Below the pieces are notes generated by a model. It was not told the origin of the DNA, made no database searches, and saw nothing but the letters and a program-made list of their open reading frames with translations. A DNA stretch of 64,000 bases. Origin: Stichopus chloronotus (lineage: Eukaryota; Echinodermata; Holothuroidea; Aspidochirotida; Stichopodidae). Made by a program: the position numbers and the translations under genes. The stretch covers positions 6,652,820 through 6,716,819 of the forward strand of contig CM037843.1 of the NCBI GenBank assembly GCA_021234535.1, read 5' to 3'. Shown here in pieces: positions 45,901-59,990 of the stretch (the stretch's first letter is position 1; each line of letters opens with the position of its first letter).

Positions 45901-48860
45901 ACCCACCCACTTTAATTTATTTGTATCGTTTACCATGCAAATATGTCTGACTGATAAATACTACTGCTAAGTTCTTGCAAGTGACACTCCCAGCTGTTCA
46001 CCTTATTCAAGTACCTTGGGTGTTCATTTTACCAGGTGAGCTATCATAATACATTAAAATGACAAACATACGCAACGTCTGTATGGAGGAGGAACATCTT
46101 AAGTACTTTTGCACTGGATTATACATTCAGTAATCTGTTGTTGTAAAGATCAAACTTAATTCCCTTAATATGAATAATTAACTGCTATTCTGTGATGACA
46201 ATAGCCTCACTTGTAAAAGAGGCATCCTAAAGTTACATGGTCCTTGAATGTCAACAACTGACGACACTTAATAGACCTACCTGTCTCCCCACTATACATC
46301 TGCATCTCACTCTGTGGCATAGCTCTCACTCCATGGCATAGTCCCTCCCCCCAACAAAACATGTCCCTAACAGCTGCTATCCTTTGAGGGAAATTGTGGA
46401 ATGTAGTTTCATAGATTAGTCATAAAGAGACTTGAGAGAGAAAGGTTAAATGATCCCCCAGTGCAGCCTCCCTGCTCCAAAAGTCCTAGCTATGCCATTG
46501 TTCTCACTTCTGTAGTTGTTTGGAAAGTTGCTTGGAAAGTTGTTTGGAAAGTTGAAATATCCATACACCAGGAATACAAGGAGTTTCCTGTGGCTGAACA
46601 GCTTCAAAAGTTCAGCAACTTAGGGCTGAGAGTTGGAGAAGGAGGCCCTAGTCCAGACTGAACCTCCCTAAGTTATCATAAAGGCAGTGCCAAAAAAATG
46701 TTACTACTGTTAAGATGCTACTTGGTGGTGAGAGGTAAGCTACTTGTGCAGTGACAGGTAAGTGAATAACAAAGTAAATAGGTCTCGACGTCTTGACCAC
46801 TGAAAAGGGTATCATATATCATTGAAAATAGTATTTTATAGTACACATGTATCACACTAGATGTGAAAGTTGGGCAAAATACATTCATACATAAAATGAT
46901 AAATCCTCTGACTACAAATATAGAAACTATTCTGAAACATCCATTTCTGTAATAGAAGCAATTATTGACCTAGAATGCAAATCTGTACTATCCAGCTGTT
47001 TCGTGTTTCAGTTTCACTCTCAGTCATGTCACACAAGTGAAAGTTCTCTGAAAATCATGAGGAAATCGAGAGAGGATTGTACAACTCAAATTTAACTGAA
47101 TCAAGATTGTCTTCAAAAAACAAATCTTCAGTGAGTTATTATTCCCCAGGGCACCAGAGCTTACAGTTCGACACATTGAACGATTTTAATGTTGGTTATA
47201 CGCATTAATGAGCGATTACACTTTGCAATTGCACATCGTCTCACTGTGTCATTAAAATCATCACCAGGTTACATTGCAGAGAAAAAAGAAACAACTTTGA
47301 GATCGATAAAGAGCATGAAATGCAATAGCTGTCATAACAGCAAGGCAAATCAGAATATCTGGTTGATATTAGTCACCAAAGCTTCTATATTGAGACTATC
47401 ATAATAAAGTTCTGCCAAGCTTTTCTATTCTTCAGATGAAGGAAAAGCAGTTTCCTGGCTATGCCACTGATGTAAATAATTTCAAAGATTAATCCTATGG
47501 TTTGTAACTTACTGTACTTCTCCTGTCACCATAGTTTTCGACAGTCCTGCTGAAATTGGTCCCAAAAGTTAAGATGCCACATAGTGCTCAATGAGACACT
47601 GGTCTCAAAATGCTCAATATTAAACCAATTTTTATATTCATTCTGGACTTTCCAAGTCTTAAACTATCATAGATTTATTGAATGGTGAATGCAAAAGTGT
47701 TCATAATTAATACCAGAGTAATTGACCTATTTCTGTGTGCTGCATATATTTGATACATGAGTGATTCACACAAATTTACAAATACATATGTCAGACAGCA
47801 AAAAATTTCCAAAATCTAGTTTGCACAAAAATTTACAGTACATGCAAATTAACATTCAAATGGCAAATGCATGTTACCAACAGTCATACCTTAACACATT
47901 CCATATTTTGAATGAAGCTCTAATGGTTGGGGTAAGCAAAAGTTGCAAAATGTTGCAAATTCATGCAACTAGCAAACTATTAACAGCATCAGTGTCCACG
48001 CTGGGTGCGTTAACCTACTTTTGAAAGACACATGACTGTTCCTCCAAGCTAAGTTTTGACACATAACAGATGATCAGAGATGAAGGAGTTAGTCTGGAGC
48101 CTTACATCATTTCACCATCACTATCAGAGACTGATTACATCATTAAGGCTATTGCAAGCTATAATCAGTGCAAAGCAACACCACAACTCACAGGTGTGGG
48201 TGTTCACGTGTGACCTCTCAGTAACAGCACAAGTTTTTTCAGTTGGTACATGAATGAAAAGGATGCAAAAGACTGATTAAATGGTTATCACAATATCATA
48301 AGAGTCAGGTGATTGGATGCCCTCTCAAATTAAAACTAGTCTAGTCTCCCAATTTGCCGACTTATCGAACAAAATCATTTTTGCTCACTGAAAATGATGA
48401 TACAAAACATCACAGTGTTTGCTATCTGCATATGAATAACAAGAACCATTTCTGTGTTGCCAAACACAAAATATGCAAACTGCACCTCCCCTTACCACAT
48501 AGGAACTTTAAACCAAGAGTCCTAAATCAGTGCCTTGGCAAAGTATCTATAAAGGTGGTGGCATATTTGAGACACTGTGAAATTCAGCAACCGGGAGGTT
48601 CGGGGTTCAATAAGATGGGGTTTACATCCATGAAACATAACCTTAGGTTTTCCAATCTCATCTGACCTTGAACAAAAAGATGCCAAATTTGATCTAAAAT
48701 TGTTGAGTTAGTAGTCCACCCTATGTGAAATTGTAAGTAATAAGCCATGTATAGGCTTCATCTTGCTTCATCCTTGTGTGACTGTGTAGCATCATAAAAT
48801 GACTGCCTTTCGAAGCCTGAATGAAATTTTTCACTATGAAACAAATAGTTAAGCTCACCG
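42986..48860. other. non-coding region upstream of exon A
   Basis: No exon, RNA gene or intact element was recognised. Small features are a GGTGGGAGGA purine run at 43253-43276 and a 12-bp repeat of TTGGAAAGTTG at 46517-46555. On present evidence this is first-intron or 5' flank of the NPAS-type gene. Confidence 0.4.
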
Positions 48861-49359
48861 GGTTTGATTATTTACCAATGGCTCACTTACCTGTCTTTTC
48901 ACAACAACAACTGAAGTCAATTGAGCATTTGAGCAATTACATTTGCTGTAATCTGTACAACTGGAGGCCTGGCCTCACATACCCCACATCCCTCGGTGAG
49001 CGCTTGCACCAGCCAAAGTGACAAAGTCAAACACAAGGGCATCTGACCCAAAGTCCCAAGGAGCTCAATTACTAATAGCCACCTTTGTTTTTCCCATTTT
49101 CCCTTGGTTGTACATCAGCAACAAACTAACATGACTTTATCCTTAAAATCCTGAGAAAAGCAGGCCTTACTTAATTCAAGTAAGATTCTAAGTTGGGTAC
49201 ATTAGATGGAGGATGAAAGCAGTATGACATAAACTAGCGACGTATTCACCTCATATAACCTATGCATTGCCGTATTGACTGTAGTCTATCATCTGGCAAT
49301 TGTATATGTGTGTGTATCTTGCCACCGTCCTTTCGTAATTGTCAGTGCGCGCAGTGAAT

Positions 49360-49545
49360 TAGAAATATTTCTGAACCCTCCACATGCTCAGCACATCTGG
49401 ATAGCAGCATGGAAAAGAGACAGTAATCCCGCAAAAGACCAGGAGGCAACAAAAGCGGGATTAAATGGTTACCAGTACTCTGTCGTCACAACAGATGGGA
49501 GTGCATTAATTGTTGCGTTAGAGACAGGTAAGTGAGGAGTGAAAA
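49360..49545 (-). repeat. solo copy of the inverted-terminal-repeat family seen at 50930-52195
   Basis: Read on the minus strand it shows ACCTGTCTCTAACGCAACAA, TTAATGCACTCCCATCTGTT, AGAGTACTGGTAACC and a CCTCCTGGTCTTTTGCGGGA block, the same order as the arms of the larger element. A weaker ACCTGTCTTTTCACAACAAC start near 48896 in the opposite orientation may be the other arm. Confidence 0.5.
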
Positions 49546-50929
49546 AAAAATATGAAATATTCCAGAATTTATTTGGACAGAATGCTTAGAACCAACACTA
49601 GGTCAATCTCAATAGTTTATGCACACATAAAGCATCTGACAACATTCGTGGAAAGATCGGGTTTTACTTCTGGAGATGTTTATTTGTATTCATGCAAGCA
49701 ACCTAGTGTGCAAAGCTCTTGAAATGCTCTTGGTACAGTATGCTAACCGCCAATCTTACAATTGTTGAAAGCTACGTAACTTTCAGTGTTGTGGCAAACT
49801 TTTTATTGATACAGCCATGGGCTCCAGTTTTAAAGTATTTAAAACCTTTAAGCATCAGAAGTATGGATGCTCTGTCATTGGTAGATGGAAAATGAACCAG
49901 TAATTCCCATCAATACTCAAGATAATGACCTAGGCATTATTGCAACCTAAAGTACATTTTATAGCCATGACTGGTAAAGGCACTGACTAAAATGCTAAGC
50001 TTAAATGCTTTGCGGTTGTATGGTCACTGTATATTACATCGGCAAAAGCTGGTCAAAGGGCTCTTATGCACGACCATTTCAGTACAGAATCATCTGTGGT
50101 TCTTCAAAATTCCAATGGTTGTTCAACAAATTGTAAACAACCTTACATGCTTTGGAAGAGAAATTCTAAGGTTTTTTGCATTCCATTATGACAGACCTTG
50201 TTACATAACTTGTTCCCTGGCAGGAGCTGTAAATTTGGGAATTGCTGTTGGCTACATTAATTTCAAATTTTAATGGCCTTAAACAATGAATTTAATTGAA
50301 GCTGAAAGACACAATTAAAGCCAGAAAAAACATATTGCTCTGTTAAACTGCTGACAGTGACAAAAAAAAAGAACATTGCTTCACAAATTTAGAGGTAAGC
50401 TATGACAATTTGGAGAGGAAAATAGGGAGAATTGAAGACCAATTTGGGGTGATGATTTTAAGAGGACAGGTACAGTTTGCTAAAGTTTCCTTATTGTTTC
50501 ATCTCTACGTAACATATCAACGAGGAGCCTGGTGGACTGTCACGTAATGTGCAATGTAAACAAGACAAATTCAATCCAAGGGACCAAAATAGTGCAAACA
50601 AATTGATCAGCAGTTTTGCTAATCATTATTTGAATTGGTCAGCTGCAGTTGACTTATTTTGTTTAGCAAATGTTAAAGAAACATGGGAGTGAAAATAAGT
50701 CAACTGAAACTTTAACTCACTCAAATATGTGCCACATGCAAAGTTATGTCTTTGATTTTAAATAACTGGAAAATTTAACTTTCCTGGTAGGATCAGAGAA
50801 AATATTTGAGTTGCAACTATACTGCCAAGCATACATAAAATTGAATCATTTGATAGAGGTACGTTATTATGGTAATTAAGTCTCATGGATATCCCCAAAC
50901 TCACCTGGTTAGGTTATTAATGAACGACT
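49546..50929. other. non-coding spacer between related repeats
   Basis: Nothing recognisable was found here. Confidence 0.4.
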
Positions 50930-52195
50930 CAGTTACCTGTCTCATCACAACAAACACACCCCATTTATCATGCAAAGAGTAAGGGTAACCTTAAACTCCA
51001 CCTTTGGCACCTCTTGGTCTAATACTGGACTAGCACCTCGTTCCCTTGAAGACATGGATAGTCTTGGTGTGCTAGGATATGAGGGAGTGGTATGCACACC
51101 ACCACAATCCCACTCCCATCCCCTGCTGGGCAGGGGACCCCTACACTGGGTTACAAAGAGATAGTCGAGTGCCGTTCCTACCCCTAGCGGGCCGACGTCA
51201 GTGCTGGTGCACGGACTCAGACGTCACGTGAGACTCGAGCCTTCCACACCCGTCCCCCCAAGGCATGTAACCGAATAGGTGCAATAACGTAAGATGTCAT
51301 AACCCAACACAAGTCATACACTACAGATGGAGGAACAGGGTGGAGTTGGGCTCAGAGTTTGCTGCACTGGCCCTCAAGCCACGATTCCAATCCTGCCCAT
51401 TGGGAAGGGAAAGAATCAATGCATATTTCGCAGGGTTCCCTTCACGAACAACTTCTACACTTCGGACACCGGGGATGATTGTCCCACCCTCTGCCTGGTC
51501 TGAAGATTGAACAGGTAAGGCAATGAAGAACTGCTCTAAAGACATATCTGACAGGAACGCTAAGGAGACCTATAGTAAACCAAAAGTAGTTCCTATGGGG
51601 TGGGGGCGGTAGAAAACTACACCCTATGTCGACAAGCCTAACTCTGGAGGCTGAGTTCGATAGTAAGTAAGGCATACGCGTAAGCTGAAGGTAAGGTGAG
51701 AACAAGGCCAAGTAAACGAGCAGAGGGAGAAAAACTTCTCGGTATGAGTGGGCAAGCCTGTAAACCCTTTGGAGTCAAAAAGGCTGGGTTCTACAGACAA
51801 GTAAACGTGTACAAAAATGCAAGGACTAAAGTTCGAGGGACGAGGCCCTGTGTAACAGAAAGGGCACGAAATGTGGCACAAGCTGAAATTTTATGGCCAT
51901 AATTATTCATGAATAAGAAAAGGATTCTCAGCAGAATCGGCATATTCTTGCGGGAAATGAGTTCCACCAGCAAATTGCAAGATGTAGGAAACCAGATGGA
52001 GACAAAATGCATAGATAAATTTGGATGAAAAATCCAGTGAACCTCCACACTCCTGGCACATTACGATGGCAGAATGGGAAGGAGGCACTAGTCCGGTATT
52101 AAACTGGACAGCGCCAAGGGCGGTGTAAAAGGTTACCAGTACTCTTGGCATGGTAAATGGGAGTGCATTTGTTGTGATGAGACAGGTGAGGAGTG
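50930..52195. mobile_element. 1.26 kb element bounded by inverted repeats of about 130 bp
   Basis: The left arm (from ACCTGTCTCATCACAACAAA at about 50937 to about 51090) is matched by the right arm read in reverse (from about 52190 to 52040). Shared phrases are CCCATTTATCATGC versus CCCATTTACCATGC, AGAGTA, GGTAACC, TTTGGCACCTC versus CTTGGCGCTGT, and TAATACTGGACTAGCACCTC versus TAATACCGGACTAGTGCCTC. The interior holds a GC-richer stretch at about 51110-51260 with GACGTCACGTG. No transposase frame is visible. It could be a non-autonomous DNA transposon or two opposed copies of a shorter repeat. Confidence 0.6.
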
Positions 52196-55100
52196 GAGTA
52201 AGTAAAAGTGCACTTAATAATTCCATGTGTGAACCATGGTCATCAAACAACTCTACGGGGTATCAAAATCTTGAATAGTTCCAAACATGAATTTAGAGGT
52301 CAGTGACAAAGAAGCAGTTTGTTAGAAAATGGTTTGAATAAATGTGGGTGATCCAAAATGATTCAAATGCTTCGAGGAAGTCCCTGTGAGATGCTGCGCT
52401 TTGCATGCTTCATTCACAGTGTAACAATGCCAAGTGTTTCTACATACAATGAGGCCCAATACACATCCAACATGCCAGCATAGGCTGGACGTAGGTCACC
52501 TTACGATGCAGACCACCTGCAGATTAAACACGACATTGAAAACAGCATCACCCTATCCACATGCTGAATCGATGAAGATGGGTCCTGTTTTTCAAACCTC
52601 ACCTTTCTATTGTCTAAAGTATGCTATACCTTGTTACCGACCCCTATCGCCATGGGTCAGTTTTCTTACCTCATGGTGATTCTACACCACTAAAACAATC
52701 ACAAGGTCAGTAAGACATCGGGATGTTTTTGTTATTATAGCGATCAACAGCTTACGTAAGGGGCATGTATCATGGTATCACATGTAAAATGTCATGCTCA
52801 CATTGGGTAATTGGGAAGGAAGGTAATTTGCTGACTATTTAAACAAGATCAGTTCCTCATGGTCAATCACCAGGATCAAGATTTAAATACCAACCAAATA
52901 ATAACCCACACCCTCATGTTACTCCAGGATGGGATAAGACAGTGTGTAGTATCCCCCCAGGAAGAATGCGGGGTATGTGAGATCATTTATCTGGGGTTGT
53001 GAAATTCTTCGATTCATATATTCAATAAAACTGTAAGACTTAAAACCGCATCAACATTTGCTGAAAAGAAAAACAGGATGTAGGTGGGTACATACTACAG
53101 CAATTCCAACTCTAAGAGAAAACATGTGCATATTACTTATTGTTTAACCCCAGCAATAATTACAGCCAAATCAGTCATGGAAATCCACATACTCTGCTTA
53201 TTTAGAGGAAAACAAATGGGAGAATGTACTTAATAATTCTCCTCAAATCTGTTTATAGATGTTTATTTTATTTTAGAGTAACATCCACAAAAAAGTGTGT
53301 TAAGTGCAAAGAAAATGATTACCTGGACTTGGGTCATGGTGTAGAGAAATCAACAAAACATTTCTTCGAAAATCCAGGTTAATTGAAATGGCATTTTGCC
53401 AGTAAAGCATACTAGTGCTTCTCTCTGACGTGAGTAAAATGCTCGTGAGTACATCTTGGCGATGAAGGAGAAAACAACGAAAAACTTAAACACTGTGATG
53501 CCATGCTGAACGTACGATGAAGCTACACGAATCTCAACGCTGGCATCATCGCCTTCACCCGTATTGACGCTCACTCGGTAAAGAATCCTTCAGATCAGAG
53601 AGTCCCGTGATTCATGCATGAGTGTCTCCTAGAGTTGGAAGCTCACCTGAGTATGGCAAGTCAGTGGAAGAATTCATGGCGGCGGGTGCAATGAATACAC
53701 ATTGTGGAGATTTCAAGCGGGTCGAGGGGTAATTGCATGACACATTTTAATAGAGAATCAACTATTGGTTCTTCAAAACTTATGGGTTTTTTTGTTTTTT
53801 GATATGAAAAAAAAAAAAACTTAAATCACTTGCAAAAGAACTTCAAAGGCTTTCATAATTATTACAGTCAGACAAATCTTGTGACACAAGCTAAGAAGTT
53901 GGCGGAAAACACTCCTCCTTTAACAGGATGGGTTGGGCATTGCGACAGGAAGAGTTTGCCATGATTCCCATGTTATCTATTAAATTCTTTACCCATACTA
54001 AAAATCTTGCCCTATACTGTCCCCAACACCATAATAAACCTTATTAATATTCACTACACAAACCCTTCCTGTATCCCAACCTAAGTTACTACTATATCAT
54101 AACCAGTCAGCCATCTACTGTATCTTGTTTTATTTCTCTGGCTCTTGTGCCATGTATACCACTCACAGGATGCGGGTTCACCACAAAGATCGACCTGGTC
54201 CCAATTCAAGTCTAACAGTACATCTTTCATGGGGGGACAGAATGCTATATTCAAGTCCCATTAATCTGGCATTCTGATTGATCCCCTCCATCCTCCCAGC
54301 ACCCCCCCCCCCCTTCTCCCATGTGCTCATATTATTACTACCTTTCATTTGTTTTTCTCTGTCATCTCTCACGAGCAAAGGAAGATTCCTGCAAACATAC
54401 CCTATTACTTATGGTTAGCATCACAAACTGTAGGAAACTTGACATACAAACTGCCATGTGCATTTCACTCGAGAACGGTCATTCTTTTACGACCGCTCTT
54501 TTACGCCTTACTGGACTGGTACATGTTGACATCAGAATAAATTCAATAGGACGTTTGACAGTACATTCCCCTGTTTGGAATTCATGCCAACAGATTTGGA
54601 AATTCGGTGAAATTTCACGAGATCATGACATACCTGGCATACCGTTAGTGCACGCTTACTAATTTCTTTACTTAATTTGCTTTTAATTTAGGTATGACAT
54701 TCTGAAATGTACGACCAAAATTTACATTCTGGGTAAACAACTCCTAATTGTCATATTTACACAAAGTTTTCTCATTTTAAAACACGGACACTGATGCAAA
54801 CTGACAGATTTTATAAACTGTTCTATGACGAAGATTTCCAGATTCAAGAAGTTCTCAGTTTGGCGGGAGACAGTTTGGCGGGAGGTACGTCCATAGCTGT
54901 ATTTCACACAAAACTTCAAAGAAAATCAGGTGGAATGCATCTTTCACTTGCATCCACTAAATGTTTTGATCGTCCTTTAGTGAATCTTCAACCTACAAAA
55001 GGGACCAAGTAATCCCATCATTGGATACAACTTAAGTGAAAAACTGAAAATCTCCATCACAGAATATGCAGCGAGTCTACTGTCAAAAGGCATTCAAAGA

Positions 55101-58100
55101 GAAAAAACAGAGAAAACGAGGAGCAGGCAATCCCTTTGAATGCATTGGACTGGTCATACTCACGACCCATCTACCAACTCGACCGTGATTGTTGTGCAAG
55201 ATTAAAAAGAAAATTCTTTAAGTGGTTTGCCTTTTTGAGTTTACGGCTTTAATACCTCATCATATACAACTTTTTGGACCAAGAGAGAATCGAAGAGAGC
55301 AAAGTGCAAGACAATGAATTCATCAGCCCGATATATACATAACTGCATAATTGTCAACACTCAACTGGTATGTGAGATGAGCGGTGTCAGAATTGTGTCA
55401 GAGCTAGTGACTTGCAAAATTGATGAAGTCGAGCTAGAAATTGCCCTTGACAATGCATCAATCTGCATTGGTTAAAAACAAGTCATAAAACATTCCGTTT
55501 CCAGACACTGGGAAAAAGGAAGAAAAAAAGGAAGCTGACAGCTGAAATTCAAATGGCCACAGAAACAAAAGGAAATTGCCTTCCAGGTATGAACAAGAAA
55601 GGATATCGAGGTTCAAACGATTTCAGAACAGACATAGCAGTGTGTATATACACTACAGTAGACACCACCGTCACCATGAAAGACCTCGTACAAACATCAA
55701 CGGAGGGACTGTGCGGTCTTCCCGACTCTCCCTGCATTGGTCCCACAGGATATGAAGATGTGTGCTCTGGAATATGTAAGGCTAGTTTGAGCTGATGAAC
55801 CATTATCATAGATCTAAGAGACAGACTTAAATAGACAATATTTATATGATTCAGAAAAGGCATAGATTCAGATGAAAAGTTTATGTCATGAATATATATA
55901 ATGGACATTAAATGTCATTAACATTCGATGGACTAACATGAAGCAGCAATACAGCTGAGTTTGATTAAGGACGCTCATATTTTGAAGAAATGTCTGCGGG
56001 TGTGGTTAAACTCATCCAAAAGTTGACATAAGCCTGATTCTAATCAAGGTTGGACGCAACTGTAAAATTCTAAAACGGATGAGATATATTTGTTAACTAG
56101 TAGGTAGGGATGTGAGTTACATGACCTAGCTGTCTCCACTAGGCTCGGACTGTCCACCATTTTAAGGCATCCTAGGTTCTTTTTGATGTCATACTAATTA
56201 ATTTAATGTTCCATATCAACAAATTAAAGCTGGAATATGAGTTGTTCTGGCAATCGCTCAGTCATCTACGTTTGTTTCGTTTTCAGTGTTTCAGGGAAGA
56301 GAAAGTAGGCGAAAAGATCACCTGTCACAAAATCTGAAGGAGATCTAGGCACTCGACTTCCAGATACTTGAATAAAAATTGTCTCGACATTTTTGTTGGC
56401 CCTACAATATTCAAACTCTCCAAGAAAGCATAACAGTCAATCACCATTACTTGAAATCAGAGAGACCAATGGGAACGGATAAGAGTATTCATGTCTGCAA
56501 AAGTGGGGCTTAAAAGATGTCTTTTTTGTAGTGGCTATGACATATTTCATGAAATTTTACTTTCACTGACAAATTCTCACATTATATGCAAGCTTTAAGT
56601 TTATGATCAATGTTTCACTTCTTGTCATAATCCTTGACCTAGCAGGTGAAACCATTTACCGTAGTAACGTCTGTCCAAGCAGTCAGTCTCCTATCTAATT
56701 TAGCGAGGCTGCTTTATGTAACGGGCTCACGTGGGACATGAATGTGTGTTGTCTAGATCATGGCTGTTACTGCTGGATACATTAATTACTAAGTGACCAA
56801 AGTAGTGCACTACAACTGTGCAACACATGTGGCTTACATGGCACAGAATAACCTTAAAAATACTGTTCTTTCTCACTGTGCCATTAGACAGAGTATGTGG
56901 GGGTACTATACAGTAGAGCATAACCATGTTAGTAATGTTCTATAATTCACCAACAATTTATTTGTAAATTATACATTTAATGAGGCACACATTACTGAAC
57001 ATTGCTGGGCATCAATTACAATGCAGCGAATGAATCGAATGGTTTGATGTAGAAGACCAGCAAAGCTCTGAATTACCTTACAGGTGGTAATCTGACCGAT
57101 AATTACAGAATGTTTATCACGATCAGATACAAACTACAGCAATACATAATAGATTCATTGTTTTCATCACAAGTTATTGATTATCCTAAGACCAGATGAA
57201 ACAGTACTAAATGAACCTCCTGTTCAGTGCTGTACCATGTGCAACTGTTTTACACGCTTTGACAAAAGGTTCTACGATGTGCTATATGCAGTACTCAACC
57301 ATGTGCAAATTTTTCTTCTCAGTCTATGGTTGAAGATTTTTGAAGGCGACTACGGTCACCCTATCTTACAAAACAAACAAATGGTAAAAATGCCTTCATT
57401 TTGTGAAAGAGTGCTTCTGAGGCCTCAAATCAAAATTACCACTTTTATGGGATATGAACTAGCTCAAAAGGTGTTCATGTATGCAACAATTTGGGACAAC
57501 TTCAAGAGTGAAATGAAAAAAAATTTTCCTTAATATGGCAACATATTGGCCATGTGAATGTGCGTGAGAACTACAGATTATAAATCTGGTACTCCTAGTT
57601 GACTGAAAGTGAAGAATAACCTGAAAGTCAAGGGACTTTGTGATTACTTGCCAATATTCATGAAGAACAAAGGACAACTTTGAAATTCAAGCACCTAATC
57701 CTTTCCAGAGACAGCATGTCCACAGTTAGCTCTTTTGACCAGATATGACCTAGCTCTAATGACCTCATGTGACCTTTGACATTTAAAAGAAGTGTAAGGG
57801 ACTATCTACTTATCATGAGCTACCGATGCTCTGAGTGTGAAGTTCCAGTAATGTGCAGTTGCTGAGATTTGTTCCTTAATAGGTTTTCAGACCAACCAAA
57901 AAAAAACAAAAAAAACAACAGGGGTCATCTGCTCACAACAGACTACATACACACTAACTGTGAAGTTCAAGTGCACTTTTCCCCTGTTGAGGTATCACTT
58001 TCACAAGCCACATACACACCTACACAAACACACGCCATCACCACGGAATCGAAAACATAATATATGAACAGATACATCACAGAAAGTGGAACTGGGAGGA

Positions 58101-59880
58101 TAAATCACGATTAAGAAGACAGCGAATCTTGTAGAAGTGGATGAATGAATATTCTTGCTCTCTTCTTATTTTCCATCCGGCAAAGTGAGACAGAATACTA
58201 AAATTATTTGTCTAAGCTATGCAGACCTCTTCATTAAAGCAATTTGCAGGATTCACCACTTCCAAATTGGACAACAATGCATTTATTTTCCATAGATATT
58301 TATGTCATTTCTTTGAACAAAACAATTGTGATATAGAGTTTGAATTATATTCGAAGGAATGCAACTGTCTTTACAACATGGAAAATTCAGGACTGTATTC
58401 AATAGTTTCTCTCATAAAAAGGGCAAAAATCCACAACTTTCTCTTCCAATCAGCCAAAATTATGACCAACTATTGAAGAGGATATCACAAGTGCAAGCCA
58501 TCACACTAGATTGGCCTTGTCCTCTTTCTCTCGCATGCCTGTATACAGCTACTCCGGATGAACCATTATAAAGCACATCACATTCCATGTTGGAAATTTC
58601 TACCAGTGAGTTGAGCATCCCCCCCCCCCCCCCCAAGTTCAACAGCTTTACGATCCCTATACAGCACCCATCTGCCAACCCTATGCACCTGCATTTGACC
58701 GAAATACTGTGAGCAATGATTAACATCTTACAATCTACAAAATTTTGTAATTCCAGAATCATCAGCAGCAAATAAAGCCATAAAGGCTATAAATGAAATG
58801 GCTTGTGAACTTTGACGCTACCTTATACCCTCAAGGCTATTTTACAGTTATTTCTCTTTTCGCAAATTTGTTGTTAACTGTTAACTGCGTTCAACGTGAA
58901 GCTCTTTGAAGCTTGAAGAACTTGACTGACATACCTTCCCCCTCCCCGACTTTCTCTCAAGAATTGACAATCTCCCATAGATCCAACTTAAAAACTTAAA
59001 AAGAGACAGAGTTGATTTATACTGTGAGGGCTTAATATGGTACAACTTTGTATGGGGTCACAAAGCTTTAACCAAATCTTTCTCAATTGTACTATTTGTC
59101 TTTCTTCTTTTTTTTTTGCTGTGCTTTTCCCTCTTATAAATTATTGGTATTCAAAACTTTCTAGGATTACGACTGTCTTGCAGCTCCTTCCACTAATTAT
59201 GTCAAGTTTTCTAAATTCATGTTTAAAACATCACCCTCTGAGTGTTCTTGTAGACCGCAACCGCGGAAATGCTCATAAGCGAGATCACGCCAACCGACCC
59301 AGAAGCTAAATAATCTGCTTCTTGAATAAGTATGCATGAGGGGGTAAAACTAGATAGACTACTGACTTTGAACCCACTTTCAAAAATACACAACAAACCA
59401 AAAAATACGACGGAAAAAGGTGACATTTTACAAAAGACTACCCAGTCTTCGAGGATTACACTGGACTTGGCAAGCTGAAGTATCTCTTGGATCCTTTTGA
59501 CCTTCAAACTATAATGACATGGTTTTAAAAGTGAACCAATGATGCCCCTAAACTATCCTAGAAAGTCTGAAAATGGTAACCTACTATATGCCCAAACTTC
59601 ACTTCTCTGTATGCTTGTCATCAATATTTTCCACTGCAGGCAAATATTTCAAATTAGTTTTTCTTTCATCTTTTTATTTCTATTTTTGCACTATTTAAAC
59701 CTCTGTAGCTGTGATGACGTCGTGGTTTGGCATCGACAGAATATACAGCACTTCAATTGATAAATTGCATTCATGTTAATCTTTACTGGAGAGGAGTAAC
59801 AAAAGAAATGACCGCACTCCACAAAATGTGTGTGAAATGAAGGATAAACCACTCGCAGCTGACACACAGGTACTATGACC
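52196..59880. other. non-coding region; minor simple repeats
   Basis: No gene was recognised. C-runs of about 13 and 14-15 bases occur at 54301-54313 and 58620-58634, and an A-rich run at about 57897-57920. The minus-strand frame at 53350-53574 is the most protein-like stretch but has no match I can name. Confidence 0.35.
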
Positions 59881-59884
59881 TCAT

Positions 59885-59990
59885 TGACAGATTCGTTTCG
59901 TTTCGTTTACTTGTTTTATCACTTCATGCATTAACAGAAAATTACAAACACAAGATGAATAAAAGAGGCATGGGGTGAAGGGAAAAGTAC
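59885..59990 (-). repeat. possible 3' tail of a non-LTR retrotransposon
   Basis: Read on the minus strand the stretch ends in GATAAAACAAGTAAACGAAA, then CGAAACGAATC, a short pentanucleotide (AACGA-type) tail after TAATGCATGAAG. Such tails are common at LINE 3' ends. No coding remnant was identified upstream of it. Confidence 0.3.

Noticed and set aside
48600..48625. GGTTCGGGGTTCAATAAGAT as a possible tRNA-type B box
   Set aside because: No matching A box, acceptor stem or anticodon arm at suitable spacing.
49275..49535. Plus-strand frame of 86 codons followed by a GTAAGT-like donor
   Set aside because: It lies over a copy of the repeat found at 50930-52195, so both the frame and the donor-like motif belong to an interspersed element.
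53350..53574. Minus-strand frame of 74 codons considered as the missing bHLH exon
   Set aside because: It has no basic region, no helix-loop-helix pattern and no plausible phase relation to exon A.
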